Assembly: GCA_011799875.1 (NCBI GenBank)
Contig: CM022301.1
Span: forward strand, 15,253,927 to 15,317,926
Direction: 5' to 3'
Source of the DNA: Thinopyrum elongatum
Lineage: Eukaryota; Streptophyta; Magnoliopsida; Poales; Poaceae
Length of the DNA: 64,000 bases
The notes under the pieces were generated by a model. It made no database searches and was not told where the DNA came from. It was given only the letters and a program-made list of their open reading frames with translations. Made by a program: the position numbers and the translations under genes. Below, one piece after another: positions 22,701 through 33,185 of the stretch. The first letter of the stretch is position 1. Every line of letters begins with the position of its first letter.

Positions 22701-23326
22701 TGTGATGAGATTGTTGAGGCCATGAAGATGGTCGTTGTTATGTGAACCAAAGTGTTGGTTTCATTTGTGATCCGGGAGTGATCACCGTAATGATGATGTT
22801 GGGTACGAGGTAACCCGTCTGGTAAGAGAGTCCGAGGGACTCGGTACACAAACATGATTCACTGCATGAGTAGCATGTTGAAGCATTGCATTTAACCTGC
22901 TTAATTGTCATATTATTGTTTGCCATTATGCTTTTAATTGTTGTGAGCTTGCAAGTACATTCAATGTACTAACCTAGCGTGTCATGCTAGATTTCAGGAA
23001 AGTCTTACCAGATCGGAGTGCTGCCCATGTCTAGATCGTGTCCACATCGGTGTCCCTGTGCTATGGAGTTCCGCTTCGTCGTCGTTCCACTGCCGCGTAG
23101 TTGTCGTGATCGAGGCCCCTTCATGTTCATTAAATAATGTACATACTGTTCAGCCGCACCATGTGTGCCGCTTGGCCTCGCTACCTGATGTAATATTGAA
23201 CCTATGTTTCCGCTATCATCAATAAAGCGGTTGTTTTCTGTACCAAGTTGTTGTATGTTGCCAGAAGACTAGATCTCTGGGCTGGCAATGCAAGGTAAAC
23301 CGGTTGCTCTGAGACGGGGTGCCACA
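19775..23326 (+). repeat. 3' LTR of element D
   Basis: 3552 bases, matching the 5' LTR throughout by eye with scattered substitutions. An extra segment of about 45 bases lies at about 20229-20275 and is absent from the 5' LTR. The GC-rich block and TATA box (20842-20849) are retained. Confidence 0.92.
20842..20849 (+). promoter_or_regulatory. LTR TATA box (element D, 3' LTR)
   Basis: TATAAATA in the same context as in the 5' LTR. From here transcription would read out into element C sequence. Confidence 0.65.
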
Positions 23327-23331
23327 CCAAG
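23327..23331. other. TSD of element D, right copy
   Basis: CCAAG, identical to 10642-10646. Confidence 0.93.
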
Positions 23332-23684
23332 CTTATGAAAATGCCAAGTTATTTAAAGAAAAAGTTAAAAGATGGCATGATAAAAGAATCCAAAAGCATG
23401 ATTTCAAAGTTGGAGAATATGTTCTTTTATACAACTCTCGTTTCAGATTCTTTGCAGGAAAACTCCTCTCCAAATGGGAAGGACCCTATGTTATCGAGGA
23501 GGTTTATCGGTCTGAAGCTATCAAAATAAATAATGCCGAAGGTACTAACCTGAAGGTTGTTAATGGGCAACGAATAAAACATTATATCTCAGGTACGCCC
23601 ATTAATGTTGAAAGAAATATTATCCAAACTATGACACCGGAAGAACACATAAAAGAAACCTTCTGGAACACTCCAGAATCGTGA
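23327..23684 (+). pseudogene. pol: Integrase C-terminal part of element C
   Basis: Continuation of the C integrase after element D. It carries the usual C-terminal region of Athila-type integrase: a lysine-rich helix (KRWHDKRIQKHDFKVGEYV) and the SKWEGPYVIEEVY block. It ends with a TGA at 23682-23684. The frame matches the upstream integrase part once one TSD copy is discounted. Confidence 0.88.
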
Positions 23685-23694
23685 AAAAGAGGAG

Positions 23695-23966
23695 GTACGT
23701 GATACGGTAAGTAAACGGACTCCGAAAAATCTGCAAAAATATTTTCTGTCCATTTTGGAATATAACAAAAATTAGGAAAATAAGAAACAACCAGGAAGGT
23801 CAACCTGGTGGGCACAAGACACCAGGGCGCGCCTGGCTTGCCAGGCACACCCAGGTGGGTTGTGCCCATCTCGGGTACCTTTCGGACTCCGTTTTTCTTC
23901 CGTTTACTTGTTTCCCAAGATAAAAAAAATCTTTATATACCCCCCGAACCTATTGACCTCCGTATC
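23695..23966 (+). promoter_or_regulatory. U3-like promoter module inside element C, before the 3' ORF
   Basis: Immediately after pol the sequence resembles an LTR U3: GATACGGTAAGTAAACGG, then ACAAGACACCAGGGCGCGCC (23814-23833), identical to 20 bases of the 5' LTR at 4929-4948, then TATATA at 23934-23939, about 30 bases before the first ATG of the 3' ORF. This suggests a separate promoter for the ORF. No transcript evidence is available here. Confidence 0.5.
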
Positions 23967-24449
23967 ATGGAGAAATCTTCTGTTTTCTTTTCTTGCTGTT
24001 TTCCTGACAGATCTGAAAATATGTCATCCCAAGACTCGGAGGGTGAGAACTATGTTGCTGATTATATCGCAAATCCCAAGTCTTATGGGGATGTGGAGCA
24101 CTATAGTTGGACTTCGGAGGAAGAGGAAGACTATGTTCCTAAAGGGAAGGAAGAGACGAGCTCAGACAAGGATGAAGTCCCATTGCCTCAACCCAGGTAC
24201 ATGCCCGTGGAATTCAAGAAATCAAGCCTCCCCAATAAGGCAAAGAAGCCTAGGTTCCAGTTTATAACCTTTCGTGTTTTGCAGGAAAACAAGCAAGATT
24301 TATGCAAAAAGATATTGGAGCTTGAGCAAGAGATCGGTGAATTGAAGGAGGAAAATTCCATTCTCAAGCGTAAGCTAAGGAAACCCGAGGACAAGATCGC
24401 TACTACTTCATCACCAACACCTCCTTCTTCATCACCAAAAGAAAATTGA
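23967..24449 (+). CDS. 3' ORF of element C with coiled coil, in the env-like position
   Basis: A 160-codon ORF from ATG 23967 (a second ATG at 24021 is possible) to TGA 24447-24449, between pol and the 3' LTR, where Athila elements may carry an envelope-like gene. The N-terminal third is acidic (YSWTSEEEEDYV), the middle basic, and residues about 105-145 form a likely coiled coil (KILELEQEIGELKEENSIL, with Leu/Ile at heptad spacing). The end is Ser/Pro-rich. It has no convincing signal peptide or membrane anchor, so it is not a standard envelope protein. The frame is open although gag and pol are broken. Function unknown. Confidence 0.6.
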   Translation: MEKSSVFFSCCFPDRSENMSSQDSEGENYVADYIANPKSYGDVEHYSWTSEEEEDYVPKGKEETSSDKDEVPLPQPRYMPVEFKKSSLPNKAKKPRFQFITFRVLQENKQDLCKKILELEQEIGELKEENSILKRKLRKPEDKIATTSSPTPPSSSPKEN

Positions 24450-24482
24450 GTATCAGGTATGGGCACTCCCCTTGGCTTACGC

Positions 24483-24520
24483 CAAGCTTGGGGGAGGTGC
24501 CCCGGTATCATATCACCTCC
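24483..24520 (+). other. PPT-like motif with hairpin (element C)
   Basis: AAGCTTGGGGGAGGTGCCCC is followed by CACCTCC; GGAGGTG (24493-24499) pairs with CACCTCC (24514-24520). Layout matches that in A, F and H, but the stem bases differ in a paired way. It lies about 35 bases after the 3' ORF, and its 5' part matches the PPT at 26023-26037. Confidence 0.7.
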
Positions 24521-26022
24521 ACTATCTTTTGCCTTTATTTATCTTAGTTTGATCCATAATCATCTTTTGCTTTAGATGAATAAAAATTTAGTTCGATCAT
24601 TTCTTTTTGAGAGTATGCTTAGTGATCTATCCTTGTAATCGTGTGCGAGATATATAATAAATTTTAGTTTGAGTTTTGCTTTCTTTACTTTCTTGTTGCA
24701 ATAAAAAGAAAGGAAATAAATGAAAAAGATCATATGCTAATCTTATGGTAAGTAATGACGTCACATAAGGAAAAGTATAAGTAGAAAATTTTATTGTAGA
24801 TTGACAAACATAGCATTGGTCAATGATGCAATTCATGAAAGAATTAATAAGGGAAGAGAAGATTTACATGCAAATACACTATCTTGGAAATCTTTTATGA
24901 TTGTGAGCCCCCATCAAAATATTATATGCCAAAATTGTTGACGTTGGACAGGGAAGACAACATAATGATTTATGTTTGTTCATATTCACATAGAAGTTAT
25001 ATTGTCATAGATCCTTTAACATGTGGTGCTTGCCCCCCATCTTTGCTAGCCAAAAATTCCGCACCAAGTAGAGATACAACTTGTGCATCCAAAAACCCTT
25101 AAACCCAAATCTTGTTTCAAGAGACCACCATACCTACCTATGGATTGAGTAAGATCCTTCAAGTAAGTTGTCATCGGTGCAATAAGGCAATAAAAATTGC
25201 TTCTAAAAGTGTTAGATCATTTAGTGTAAGAGAAAATTGAGCGTTGTACGAACTTGTGATGGCAAAGAATAAAAGCGACAGACTGCATAATAATGGGTGC
25301 CATCATAAGGGGCAATATAACATGACGTTCTTTTGCACTAAGGGATTGAGCATACAAACAAAAAGCGCATGGCAACCTCTGCTTCCCTCTGCGAAGGGCC
25401 TATCATTTACTTTTATGTATTTACTTTTATGCAAGAGTCAAAGTTTTCCTCTCTATTCCTTTTATTTTTCTCTTTTGGCAAACATCGTGTGGTAAGGAAA
25501 GATCTGGGCACATATATCCAGTTGGATATGGGTAGCGTGAGTTATTATTGTTGACATCACCCTTGAGGTGAGTATGTTGGGAGGCGAAACTATAAGCACC
25601 TATCTTCCTATGTGTCTTGTTGAAACGTTTTGCTCATGTGTATGCGGTGAGTGTTAGCAATCATAGAAGACTATATGATGGTTGAGTATGTGGACTTGCC
25701 AAAAAGGCTCCGATACGTGACCCTTCCTGAAAAGATGATGAATTGTAATTGCAAAGTTGACTAAGAACATAGTTTGTTGGTTTCCAATAGAGTTTATGCT
25801 TCATACTTCGATGGTGTGATGAATTGTTACTTATTCATGAGAAGTCTATGATAAAAGTTCTATGATAAAAGTTCTATGATAAAAGTCTTATGTTTAAGTT
25901 TGTTACTGTTATAATAATTCACATGATGCTTCTATGTCCGTATTTTGTTTTTATCGACACCTCTCTCTAAGCATGTGGGCATGTTTTTGATTACGGTTTT
26001 TCGCTTGAGGACAAGCGAGGTC
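24521..26022 (+). other. 3' non-coding region of element C
   Basis: AT-rich sequence with only short ORFs. It contains a segment (about 25376-25404, CTCTGCTTCCCTCTGCGAAG and following) also present in A (about 2157-2184) and F (about 53172-53200). It also has three tandem copies of a TTCTATGATAAAAG unit at about 25848-25890. No gene is seen. Confidence 0.6.
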
Positions 26023-26037
26023 TAAGCTTGGGGGAGT
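26023..26037 (+). promoter_or_regulatory. Polypurine tract of element C
   Basis: AAGCTTGGGGGAGT directly precedes the TGATACG start of the 3' LTR. Confidence 0.85.
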
Positions 26038-27555
26038 TGATACGTCCATTTTGCATCATGTTTACCTACTGTTATTTATGATGTTTTTATGCATAATAAT
26101 GCTTTTTGGAGTAATTCTAATGCCTTTTCTCTCATAATATGCAAGGTTCACACAAAGAGGGAGAATTCCGGCAGCTAGAAATCTGGACCTGGAAAAGCTA
26201 CGTCAGGCCACCTATTCTGCACAACTCCAAATAAGCTGAAACTTCACGAGGAATTTTTATGGAATAAATAAGAAATACTGGAGCAAATAACTACCGGAGG
26301 GGGGGCCACCTGGTGAGCAAAAGACACCAGGGCGCGCCTGGCCTCCCAGGCACGCCCTGGTGGGTTGTGCTCAGCCCAGCCCACCTCCGGTGCCCATCTT
26401 CTGGTATATAAGTCATTTTGACCTAGAAAAAATAAGGAGAGGACTTTCGGGACGAAGCGCCGCTGTCTCGAGGCAGAACTTGGGCAGGAGCACTTTTGCC
26501 CTCCGACGGAGCGATTCCGCCGGGGGCACTTCCCTCCCGAAGGGGGAAATCATTGTCATCATCATCACCAACAACTCTCCCATCTTGGGGAGGGCAATCT
26601 CCATCAACATCTTCAACAGCACCATCTCCTCTCAAACCCTAGTTCATCTCTTGTGTTCAATCTTTGTACCAGAACTATAGATCGGTACTTGTGGGTGACT
26701 AGTAGTGTTGATTACATCTTGTAGTTGATTACTATATGGTTTATTTGGTGGAAGATTATATGTTCAGATCCATTATGCTATTTAATACCCCTCTGATCTT
26801 GAGCATGTTCATCACTTGTGAGTAGTTACTTTTGTTCTTGAGGTCGTGCGAGAAATCATGTTGCAAGTAGTCAGGTGAACTTGATATGTGTTCGATATTT
26901 TGATAGTATGTATGTTGTGATTCCCTTAGTGGTGTCATGTGAACATTGACTACATGACACTTCACCATATTTGGGCCTAAGGGAACGCATTGTGGAGTAG
27001 TAATTAGATGATGGGTTGCGAGAGTGACAGAAGTTTAAACCCTAGTTTATGCGCTATTCCGTAAGGGACCGATTGGATCCATAAGTTTAATGCTATGGTT
27101 AGAATTTATTCTTAATACTTTTCTCGTAATTGCGGATGCTTGCGAGGATTAACCATAAGTAGGAGGTTTGTTCAAGTAAGAGTAGCACCTAAGCACCGGT
27201 CCACCCACATATCAAATTATCAAAGTAGCAAACACAAATCGAACCAACATGATGAAAGTGACTAGATGAAATTCCCGTGTACCCTCAAGAACTCTTTGCT
27301 TATTATAAGAGACCGTTTTGGCCTGTCCTTCGCCTCAAAAGGATTGGGCTACCTTGCTGCACTTTTGTTACTATTATCATTACTTGCTCGTTACAAATTA
27401 TCTTGCTATCAAACTACTCTGTTACTATCAATTTCAGCACTTGCAGACATTACCTTGCTGAAAACCACTTGTCATTTCCTTCTGCTCCTCGTTGGGTTCG
27501 ACACTCTTACTTTTCGAAAAGGCTACAATTGATCCCATATACTTGTGGGTCATCA
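26038..27555 (+). repeat. 3' LTR of element C
   Basis: 1518 bases, nearly identical by eye to 4649-6167, including the GGCGCGCC block (to 26338) and TATA box (26405-26412). It is followed by ACAAC. Confidence 0.93.
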
Positions 27556-27813
27556 ACAACTGCTATAAATCTACTGCTACTGCTATTACCATTACCATTT
27601 CTATCGTTACTACTACTATCAAATTACCATACTATTGTGCTACTGATCAATCTGCTGTAGATATATATTTAGTCTCCAGGTGCGGTTGAATTGACAACTC
27701 AACTACTAATACTTGCAAATATTCTTTGGCTCCCCTTGTGTCAAATCAATAAATTTGGGTTGAATACTCTACCCTCGAAAACTGTTGTGAGCACCTATAC
27801 TTGTGGGTTATCA
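27556..27813 (-). repeat. B: LTR fragment, second part
   Basis: The continuation of 4157-4648. Read on the minus strand it begins TGATAACCCACAAGTATAGG, a recognisable Triticeae Gypsy LTR start. The sequence directly after it (27814-27818, CACTT) has no visible matching duplication because the other end lies outside the window. Confidence 0.65.
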
Positions 27814-27860
27814 CACTTCATGTTCTACTTGATCCTAGCCTCACCGGTGCTCGATCTCCA

Positions 27861-28548
27861 TGATATTGGGTACCTGCAGGGATGAAGATCGCGTACAAGA
27901 AAAGAGACATATACGGAACAATTTTATTTCACACACACGAGATGTTAATTCAAAGCCCTTCCATTGATCCCCGCAGCAAATACAGAGGGTTGCAAGCCTA
28001 TGCCTCAACCCATACTGTCGTGGTTTTGTCATGGCAGATGTCCTCGTGAAAGGACTAAGTATGGATGCCATCACAACTAGGAGGTCGCTTGAGAGGGGTT
28101 GATCGGGAAATGAAGGACACAAGTTTACCCAGGTTTGGCCCCTCACAGTGGAGGTAAAGACCTACTTCCTGCTTAATTGATATTGCTGGAAATCTCGATT
28201 ACAAGGATGCGGATTCGCTAACCTAGTTCTTGACTGATTGTAACTTAACTTTTCATCCCAGAGGCTCCCCTTTATAAATAGGTTGAGACCCTAGGCTTAC
28301 AATAGTGTCCGAGTCGTATCACGACCTGTATCCTATTGTATTCTCTTGTTCTCCAAATAAGGATGACCTTCATACACTGGCCTGCATCAAGCCATCCCGT
28401 TCGGGCGCCTCCATGAGCCGGCCTTCACTTATTCTTCCAAGCTTCTGCCGCATGATGATCCATCAGGCCGAAGTGACCCCTGAGCCGGTGGGCTCTAGGC
28501 CGGGTCATCTCAACTGCCGGGTCATAGTGCCAGGAAATATCCCCAACA
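27861..28548 (-). repeat. E1: probable LTR, minus orientation, unclassified
   Basis: Read on the minus strand it begins TGTTGGGGATATTTCC, has a TATTTATAAAGG box near 28271-28282 and ends CCCAATATCA (27861). After that end comes TGGAGATCGAGCACC, which would be in the primer-site position, though I do not recognise the tRNA. A purine-rich stretch (AGGGGCTAA on the minus strand) stands before the start. No second LTR is in the window, and the family is unknown. Confidence 0.45.
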
Positions 28549-28902
28549 TTAGCCCCTAGTTTAGCTTGGATTTATCCATGGAAAATTATATTTTTAAAAA
28601 TAAAAATGATGAAGGAAAATATCAAAGATAAATCTGGGTTTTAATTCGTCAAGCCGGAAATGTTATTCTTCCAATCTTTGCCCCTTTTCTCTTACGAGGC
28701 CTTCCGACACTTCGTACCTTTTCATCCCACTCTTTATCGTGACATCACTTGACTGTTTTTCCAAATTTAGTAAATGACGTCATAGCGAATCTTTGGGTGG
28801 ATACGTGTTGTCTTGTCAGGCGCGAGAATCGAGGAGCCCTTTTAGCAAAAATTCAATGCGCATCCCGGGGCTTCGCGCCTGCCGTTTTGGGTTCCAATCC
28901 CT
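28549..28902. other. Non-coding stretch before the E2 promoter
   Basis: AT-rich at first, then mixed sequence containing TGACGTCA-like bases at about 28774-28781. No ORF with domain character is seen. It is probably promoter or element-internal sequence for the unit starting near 28903. Confidence 0.4.
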
Positions 28903-29119
28903 TCATAAATAACATGATGGGTGCTTCGGGCCTCTTTTACCCTTTCTGCTGTTCGCTCCTTCTTCTTCCTCTCGCCTCCGACAGCCTACGCCACCTCGAG
29001 TTCGCCGCCCTATCTAGCCAGCAACCACGCCAGCGAGGAGAGCATCTCTGGAGTTTCATCGGAGAAGCCACGACTGCGCCACCATCCTCTACCAGATTCC
29101 ACTCGCCTTCACAGATCTG
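28903..29119 (+). promoter_or_regulatory. E2: TATA box, leader exon and splice donor of a split transcription unit
   Basis: TCATAAATA at 28903-28911 is followed by a C/T-rich leader (about 28940-29118) and a good donor, ATCTGTAAGT, with GT at 29119. The matching acceptor (TTTCAG, ending 57619) and ATG (57640) lie beyond element F. This looks like the 5' end of a spliced gene, either plant or transposon-derived. The coding part is mostly lost from view, so the product is unknown. Confidence 0.5.
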
Positions 29120-29471
29120 TAAGTACCCATTGCCTCCATTGCATGACTGTAGTTCATACGGTGTTCATCGGAGTTCTTCATAGCTTCACCGCAGTTCATA
29201 GTTATAGATCTAGATTGATCTTAGTACTACACTTGAACCATTTAGGCCACTCTCTTATCCTATTCCGTTCCAATCTAGATTCCTTTGCAATGGTTGATAG
29301 ATCTCACAAGCTCTTCTGTATTTCCCAACCTTGCCATAGTTAGGTCTTTTATTTTTGTTTTTTCCAGCATTTCCCAGATCTATTTCTGTAGCTGATTCCC
29401 GTAACTTTCTGTTTATGACTTGCTTCGTAGTGTAATCCACTATCACCTTGTCAAACTTACGAGCCGCGTTA
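29120..29471 (+). other. E2 intron, left part
   Basis: T-rich, intron-like sequence between the donor and the F insertion. The intron continues at 57443. No ORF of note. Confidence 0.45.
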
Positions 29472-29476
29472 GTACC
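29472..29476. other. TSD of element F, left copy
   Basis: GTACC, repeated at 57438-57442 directly after the other end. Confidence 0.92.
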
Positions 29477-30840
29477 TGATGTCTACTACACAACTTGTTC
29501 TTGTAGACTCATGTTGGGCCTCCAAGCACAGAGTTTTCTAGGGCAGTAGCAATTTTCCCTCAAGTGGATGACCTAAGGTTTATCAATCCGTGGGAGGCGT
29601 AGGATGAAGATGGTCTCTCTCACACAACCCTGCAACCAAATAACAAAAAGTCTCTTGTGTACCCAACACACCAAATACAATGGTAATTTGTATAGGTGCA
29701 CTAGTTCGGTGAAGAGATGGTGATACAAGCGTAGTAATGATAGTAGATATTGATTTTTGTAATAGGAACAAATAAAAACAACAAGGTAGCAATTGATAAA
29801 ACGGATCACAAACAGTATTGCAATGCTTGAAAATAAGGCCTAGCGTCCGTACTTTCGCTAGTGCAATCTCTCAACAATGCTAATATAATTGGATCATATA
29901 ACCATCCCTCAACGTGTGATGAAGAATCACTCCAAAGTTCTTATCTAGCGGAGAACATAAGAAGAAATTGTTTGTAGGGTACGAAACCACCTCAAAGTTA
30001 TCCTTTCCGATCGATCTATCTAAGAGTTCGTACTAAAATAACACCAAGTTATCCTTTCTGATCAATCTATCCAAGAGTTCGTACTAAAATAACACCATAT
30101 GATACACATGAACCAACTCTAATGTCACCTAGATACTCCAATGTCACCGCGAGTATCCGTGTGTTGATTATGTGATATGCATCAAACAATTTCAGATTCA
30201 TAATACTCAATCCAACACAAAGAACCTCAAAGAGTGCCCCAAGATTTCTACCGGAGAAACACGAACGAAAACGTGCATCAACCCCTATGCATAGATTACC
30301 CCAATGTCACCATGGGAATCTGCGAGTTGAGTGCCAAAACATATATCAAGTGAATGAATATGATACCCCATTGTCACCACGGGTATTCATAGCAAGACAC
30401 ACATAAAGTGCTCTCAAATCCATAAAAGTATTCAATCCGATAAAACAAAATCTCAAAGGGAAAACTCAATTCATCACAACAAGATAGAGAGGGAGAAACA
30501 CCATATGATCCAAGTATATTAACAAAGCTCGCGATACATCAAGATCATGCCAACTCAAGAACACGAGAGAGATAGAGAGATTAAACAAATAGCTACTGGT
30601 ACAAACCCTCAGCCCCGAGGGTGGACTACTCCCTCCTTATCATGGTGACTACTGGGATGATGAAGATGGCCACCGGTGATGATTTCCCACTTCAACAGGG
30701 TGCCGGAATAGGGTCTAGATTGGTTTTTCATGGCTACAGAGGCTTGCGGCGGCGGAACTTCCGATCTAGGTTAACTTTTGGGGGTTTCTGAATATATAGG
30801 ATTTTTTAGCATCGGTTTCACGCGAAGATGGGCCACGAAG
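29477..30840 (-). repeat. 3' LTR of element F, left part
   Basis: In plus coordinates it begins TGATGTCTACTACAC. Its 1364 bases match 55788-57150 closely, then break at GGGCCACGAAG where the CACTA element begins. Confidence 0.92.
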
Positions 30841-31460
30841 CACTACTGCAGGATGCTGCTAACGCGACACTACGATTAGAGACCCTTTGATGAAACTGTG
30901 TGTGATGCATTAATCGCAAACGATGATGTAAAAAACCGTCAAAAAAGATGCAAAACATTTGCGATGACGGATACATCAAACACAGTTCAGATTTTAGTTG
31001 CGTGTGCGATGCTGGGCATACGATTCAGTCCAATAAACTATTTGCGATGAGGCAGAAGAACAAAAATGGGCAGCCAGATGAAGGTGTGTGCGATATACGG
31101 CAACAGTTCACTCGGATGAACTGTTTATGATTAGGCAACACAAAAGAAACGGTCAGCCAGGTGAAGGTGTGTGCGATATACGGCATACAGTTCACTCGAA
31201 AGAACTATTTGCGTTGAGCCAAGAGAACAGAAATGGTTCAACTTAACAAGATGTGTGTGATACGCGGCAAATAGGTCTGTAATCGGAAGTGTGTGGGAAG
31301 ACCGATAACAACACAGACGATTCCTGTTAACAAGCCATGTGTGTTGTGAGCAAACGATTGCTGGTATACAATTGTCAGTGATTGATGAAATCATCACCGA
31401 CGGGTTCCATTGTTTAGTCCATGTGCGATGTGATTTGCTCTGTCCGCACAACATCTACGC
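30841..31460. repeat. Left terminal and subterminal repeats of CACTA G
   Basis: Behind the terminal CACTA comes an array of about 85-base direct repeats. The unit contains GGTGTGTGCGATATACGGCA, ACAGTTCACTCG and AACTATTTGCG-type words; copies start near 31083 and 31166, with more degenerate ones before and after. Such arrays bind the TNPA-type protein in CACTA elements and are needed for transposition. Confidence 0.75.
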
Positions 31461-31616
31461 TCTGTCTACAGAGCATCAACATATATACTTAAAAGACAAC
31501 ATTGCATAACCAAATTAAGCATACAATTACACAAGTGACTACACACATAACATTTTCGCACACCAAAGTAAGCAATTACATGCATACTAAACTAGGGGAA
31601 ACGAGGATCTAATGAT

Positions 31617-32336
31617 CTACTTCTTGTTGCGATGACGCTTGCCATTGCTTTGCTTCCGGCTAGATCCCTGGCCTTTTTGGGGAAGAATGCACTTCCTCAT
31701 GTAAACGATCCGCCTGTACATCTCGTAGCTCGTGTACACCTCCTTGGCCGTGTACATGACGTGAGCTTTGTCAAGTTTCTCCATCCAGGCCGAGTGCCAG
31801 GCAGGCTTGTCCTTGTTGCAGGAATCCTTCATGTCTCTGTAGCAGGGATCGATGATGGCCTCGGCGAGGTGAACCAGTGAGTCCTTCTCATGCTCGTTGC
31901 TACCCCCGATCTTGTATTGGTCCTGGATGTCGACAAGATTCTGGCAGGCGATGCCCGAATTCTTGAGCACCTTTACATCGTTGGTGATGTCCACCGTAGC
32001 GAACATGTAGTGGGGGCTATTGACAAACCTGGCAAAACGCTCGCAAGGCCTTGTGGCAAGGCAGTAGTGGTAGACGAGGACGTAATTGCGCACGCACATC
32101 TGGGTGACGGCGACCTTGGGATAAGACCCGGCACGAGCGCGGGTGTACTCGAGGTCGAACCCGACCACCTTATACTTCTCCTCAGCAAGCAACAGCTCCA
32201 TGATGTGGATGGAGTGCTCCACCCAGACCGGGTTATTGGTGTACACCACCGAGAGCTCCGTGAACCTTCTGTGGGTGCCCACCACGGCATGCATGGTGAA
32301 CTGCTGCTCGTCGTCGGCAGCCGCTCGGAGCGCCAT
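31617..32336 (-). CDS. DEDD-type 3'-5' exonuclease-like gene carried by CACTA G
   Basis: An open frame of 239 codons from ATG 32336. Motif ExoI is FDLE (residues 60-63). ExoII is TNDVKVL with Asp 120. The ExoIII position reads YTAKE (195-199), where active DEDDy enzymes have Tyr-x3-Asp, so the last metal-binding Asp is replaced by Glu. Fold and length resemble the plant Werner-exonuclease-like group. The C terminus is very basic (GKRHRNKK), perhaps a nuclear signal. The codons before the ATG (VSYDAP) also look coding, after a TTCTTAG that could be a splice acceptor, so the true start may be in an upstream exon. It lies 160 bases from the left subterminal repeats and reads toward the left end. 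Activity is uncertain. Confidence 0.75.
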   Translation of the reverse strand: MALRAAADDEQQFTMHAVVGTHRRFTELSVVYTNNPVWVEHSIHIMELLLAEEKYKVVGFDLEYTRARAGSYPKVAVTQMCVRNYVLVYHYCLATRPCERFARFVNSPHYMFATVDITNDVKVLKNSGIACQNLVDIQDQYKIGGSNEHEKDSLVHLAEAIIDPCYRDMKDSCNKDKPAWHSAWMEKLDKAHVMYTAKEVYTSYEMYRRIVYMRKCILPQKGQGSSRKQSNGKRHRNKK

Positions 32337-33185
32337 TGGAGCATCGTAGGATACCCTCTAAGAATTTGTCGTGGTGGGCGTGCTTCTTGCAATACTGGGG
32401 CGCGATCGAAAGGTTGAAGAGATACAAGGGTTAAATGGCCGCTGTAATAAATGGGGGCCGGCCGGCCTGTAATCGTCACGTCTTGTCACCGCGTTCATAG
32501 CGGAGGATTCCAGTGCACGCTTGACAACACCACACACATTTCGTTTGACCACACGTGGCTCAAAGAGGCGCCAAATGTATCGTCGGTGAGCCTGTTCCCG
32601 CGCTACCGCGCAGTTTACTGCGCAAGCTTCCCACCTGGCTAGTTTGGCCACGCGTCGGCTAGAAGAGGGACAAATCGTGGGCGTTTATTGGCAAAAAGCT
32701 TTGTAAAAATGAAGTGTGTGAAATGACTTCGGTCATAAGTTTACCCGTGGGTGATGAAGTCAAAATTACACAGAAGGGTGATGATGGACACTCGAGTGCG
32801 ATAATTAATTCTACACTCTACAGGGCACATGGTTAAAGAAACCAACTGTGTGCAATAATGTCAAAGATCGCAGTCGAGTTAGCTATACAGATCATGTGCT
32901 ATGAGATCAACAAGGTAAACACGTTCGAGAATGGTTAATAAAATCTAAGTACATTGCATATTAAGGTCAAAATAGTGCTACCAATATACGAGTCTCATAG
33001 GATGCCATTTCAACGATTGTACCACAAAAGCTCAAAATATTACAAGGTTCAAATTCCAGAGTGATATGGCTCAAATTCAAAGATTACAAGGTTCAAATTG
33101 ATATTAGAAATGAAATTCAGCTCATCAGCTGTAAACGCTTGCGCTGATCCGCTGAACATGGATATAAGAGAGGTTCAAACTAATA
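32337..33185. other. Spacer between exonuclease and F-box genes in CACTA G
   Basis: No convincing gene. The part 32340-32660 is probably promoter and upstream exon/intron sequence of the exonuclease gene; open frames on either strand there lack domains. 32700-33180 is AT-rich with several 'CAAATTC'-type short repeats. Confidence 0.4.

Larger units (their letters stand above)
10647..23326 (+). mobile_element. D: Tekay/Del-type chromovirus retrotransposon, full length, decayed
   Basis: A 12.7-kb element with long LTRs (3516 and 3552 bases), a TGTGACATCC start and GGTGCCACA end, an iMet-type primer site and a perfect TSD. The internal 5.6 kb holds an extra ORF, gag with a CCHC knuckle, protease, RT, RNase H, integrase and a chromodomain-like C terminus, in plus orientation. 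Long LTRs, iMet primer site and C-terminal chromodomain fit the Tekay/Del chromovirus clade. About ten in-frame stops, at least three frame changes and an integrase deletion make it non-functional. Confidence 0.93.
4649..27555 (+). mobile_element. C: Athila-lineage Gypsy retrotransposon, full length, disrupted
   Basis: Two LTRs of about 1.52 kb flank gag, protease, RT, RNase H, integrase and a small 3' ORF, with a tRNA-Asp-type primer site and a perfect TSD. Without the nested element D the element is about 10.2 kb. The order PR-RT-RH-INT marks Ty3/Gypsy; the FMDD form of the RT active site and the CDIGAS protease motif fit the Athila lineage. Gag has a homopolymer frameshift and stops, pol has a frameshift before integrase, and D sits in the integrase region, so the copy cannot encode its own proteins. 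The two LTRs look very similar, so insertion was fairly recent. Confidence 0.93.

Noticed and set aside
23967..24449. The 3' ORF of C as a true envelope gene
   Set aside because: No signal peptide, no membrane anchor and only 160 codons; a coiled-coil protein is all the sequence supports.
31890..32417. 175-codon plus-strand frame opposite the exonuclease gene
   Set aside because: It is the antisense shadow of the exonuclease frame; motifs and length support the minus strand.
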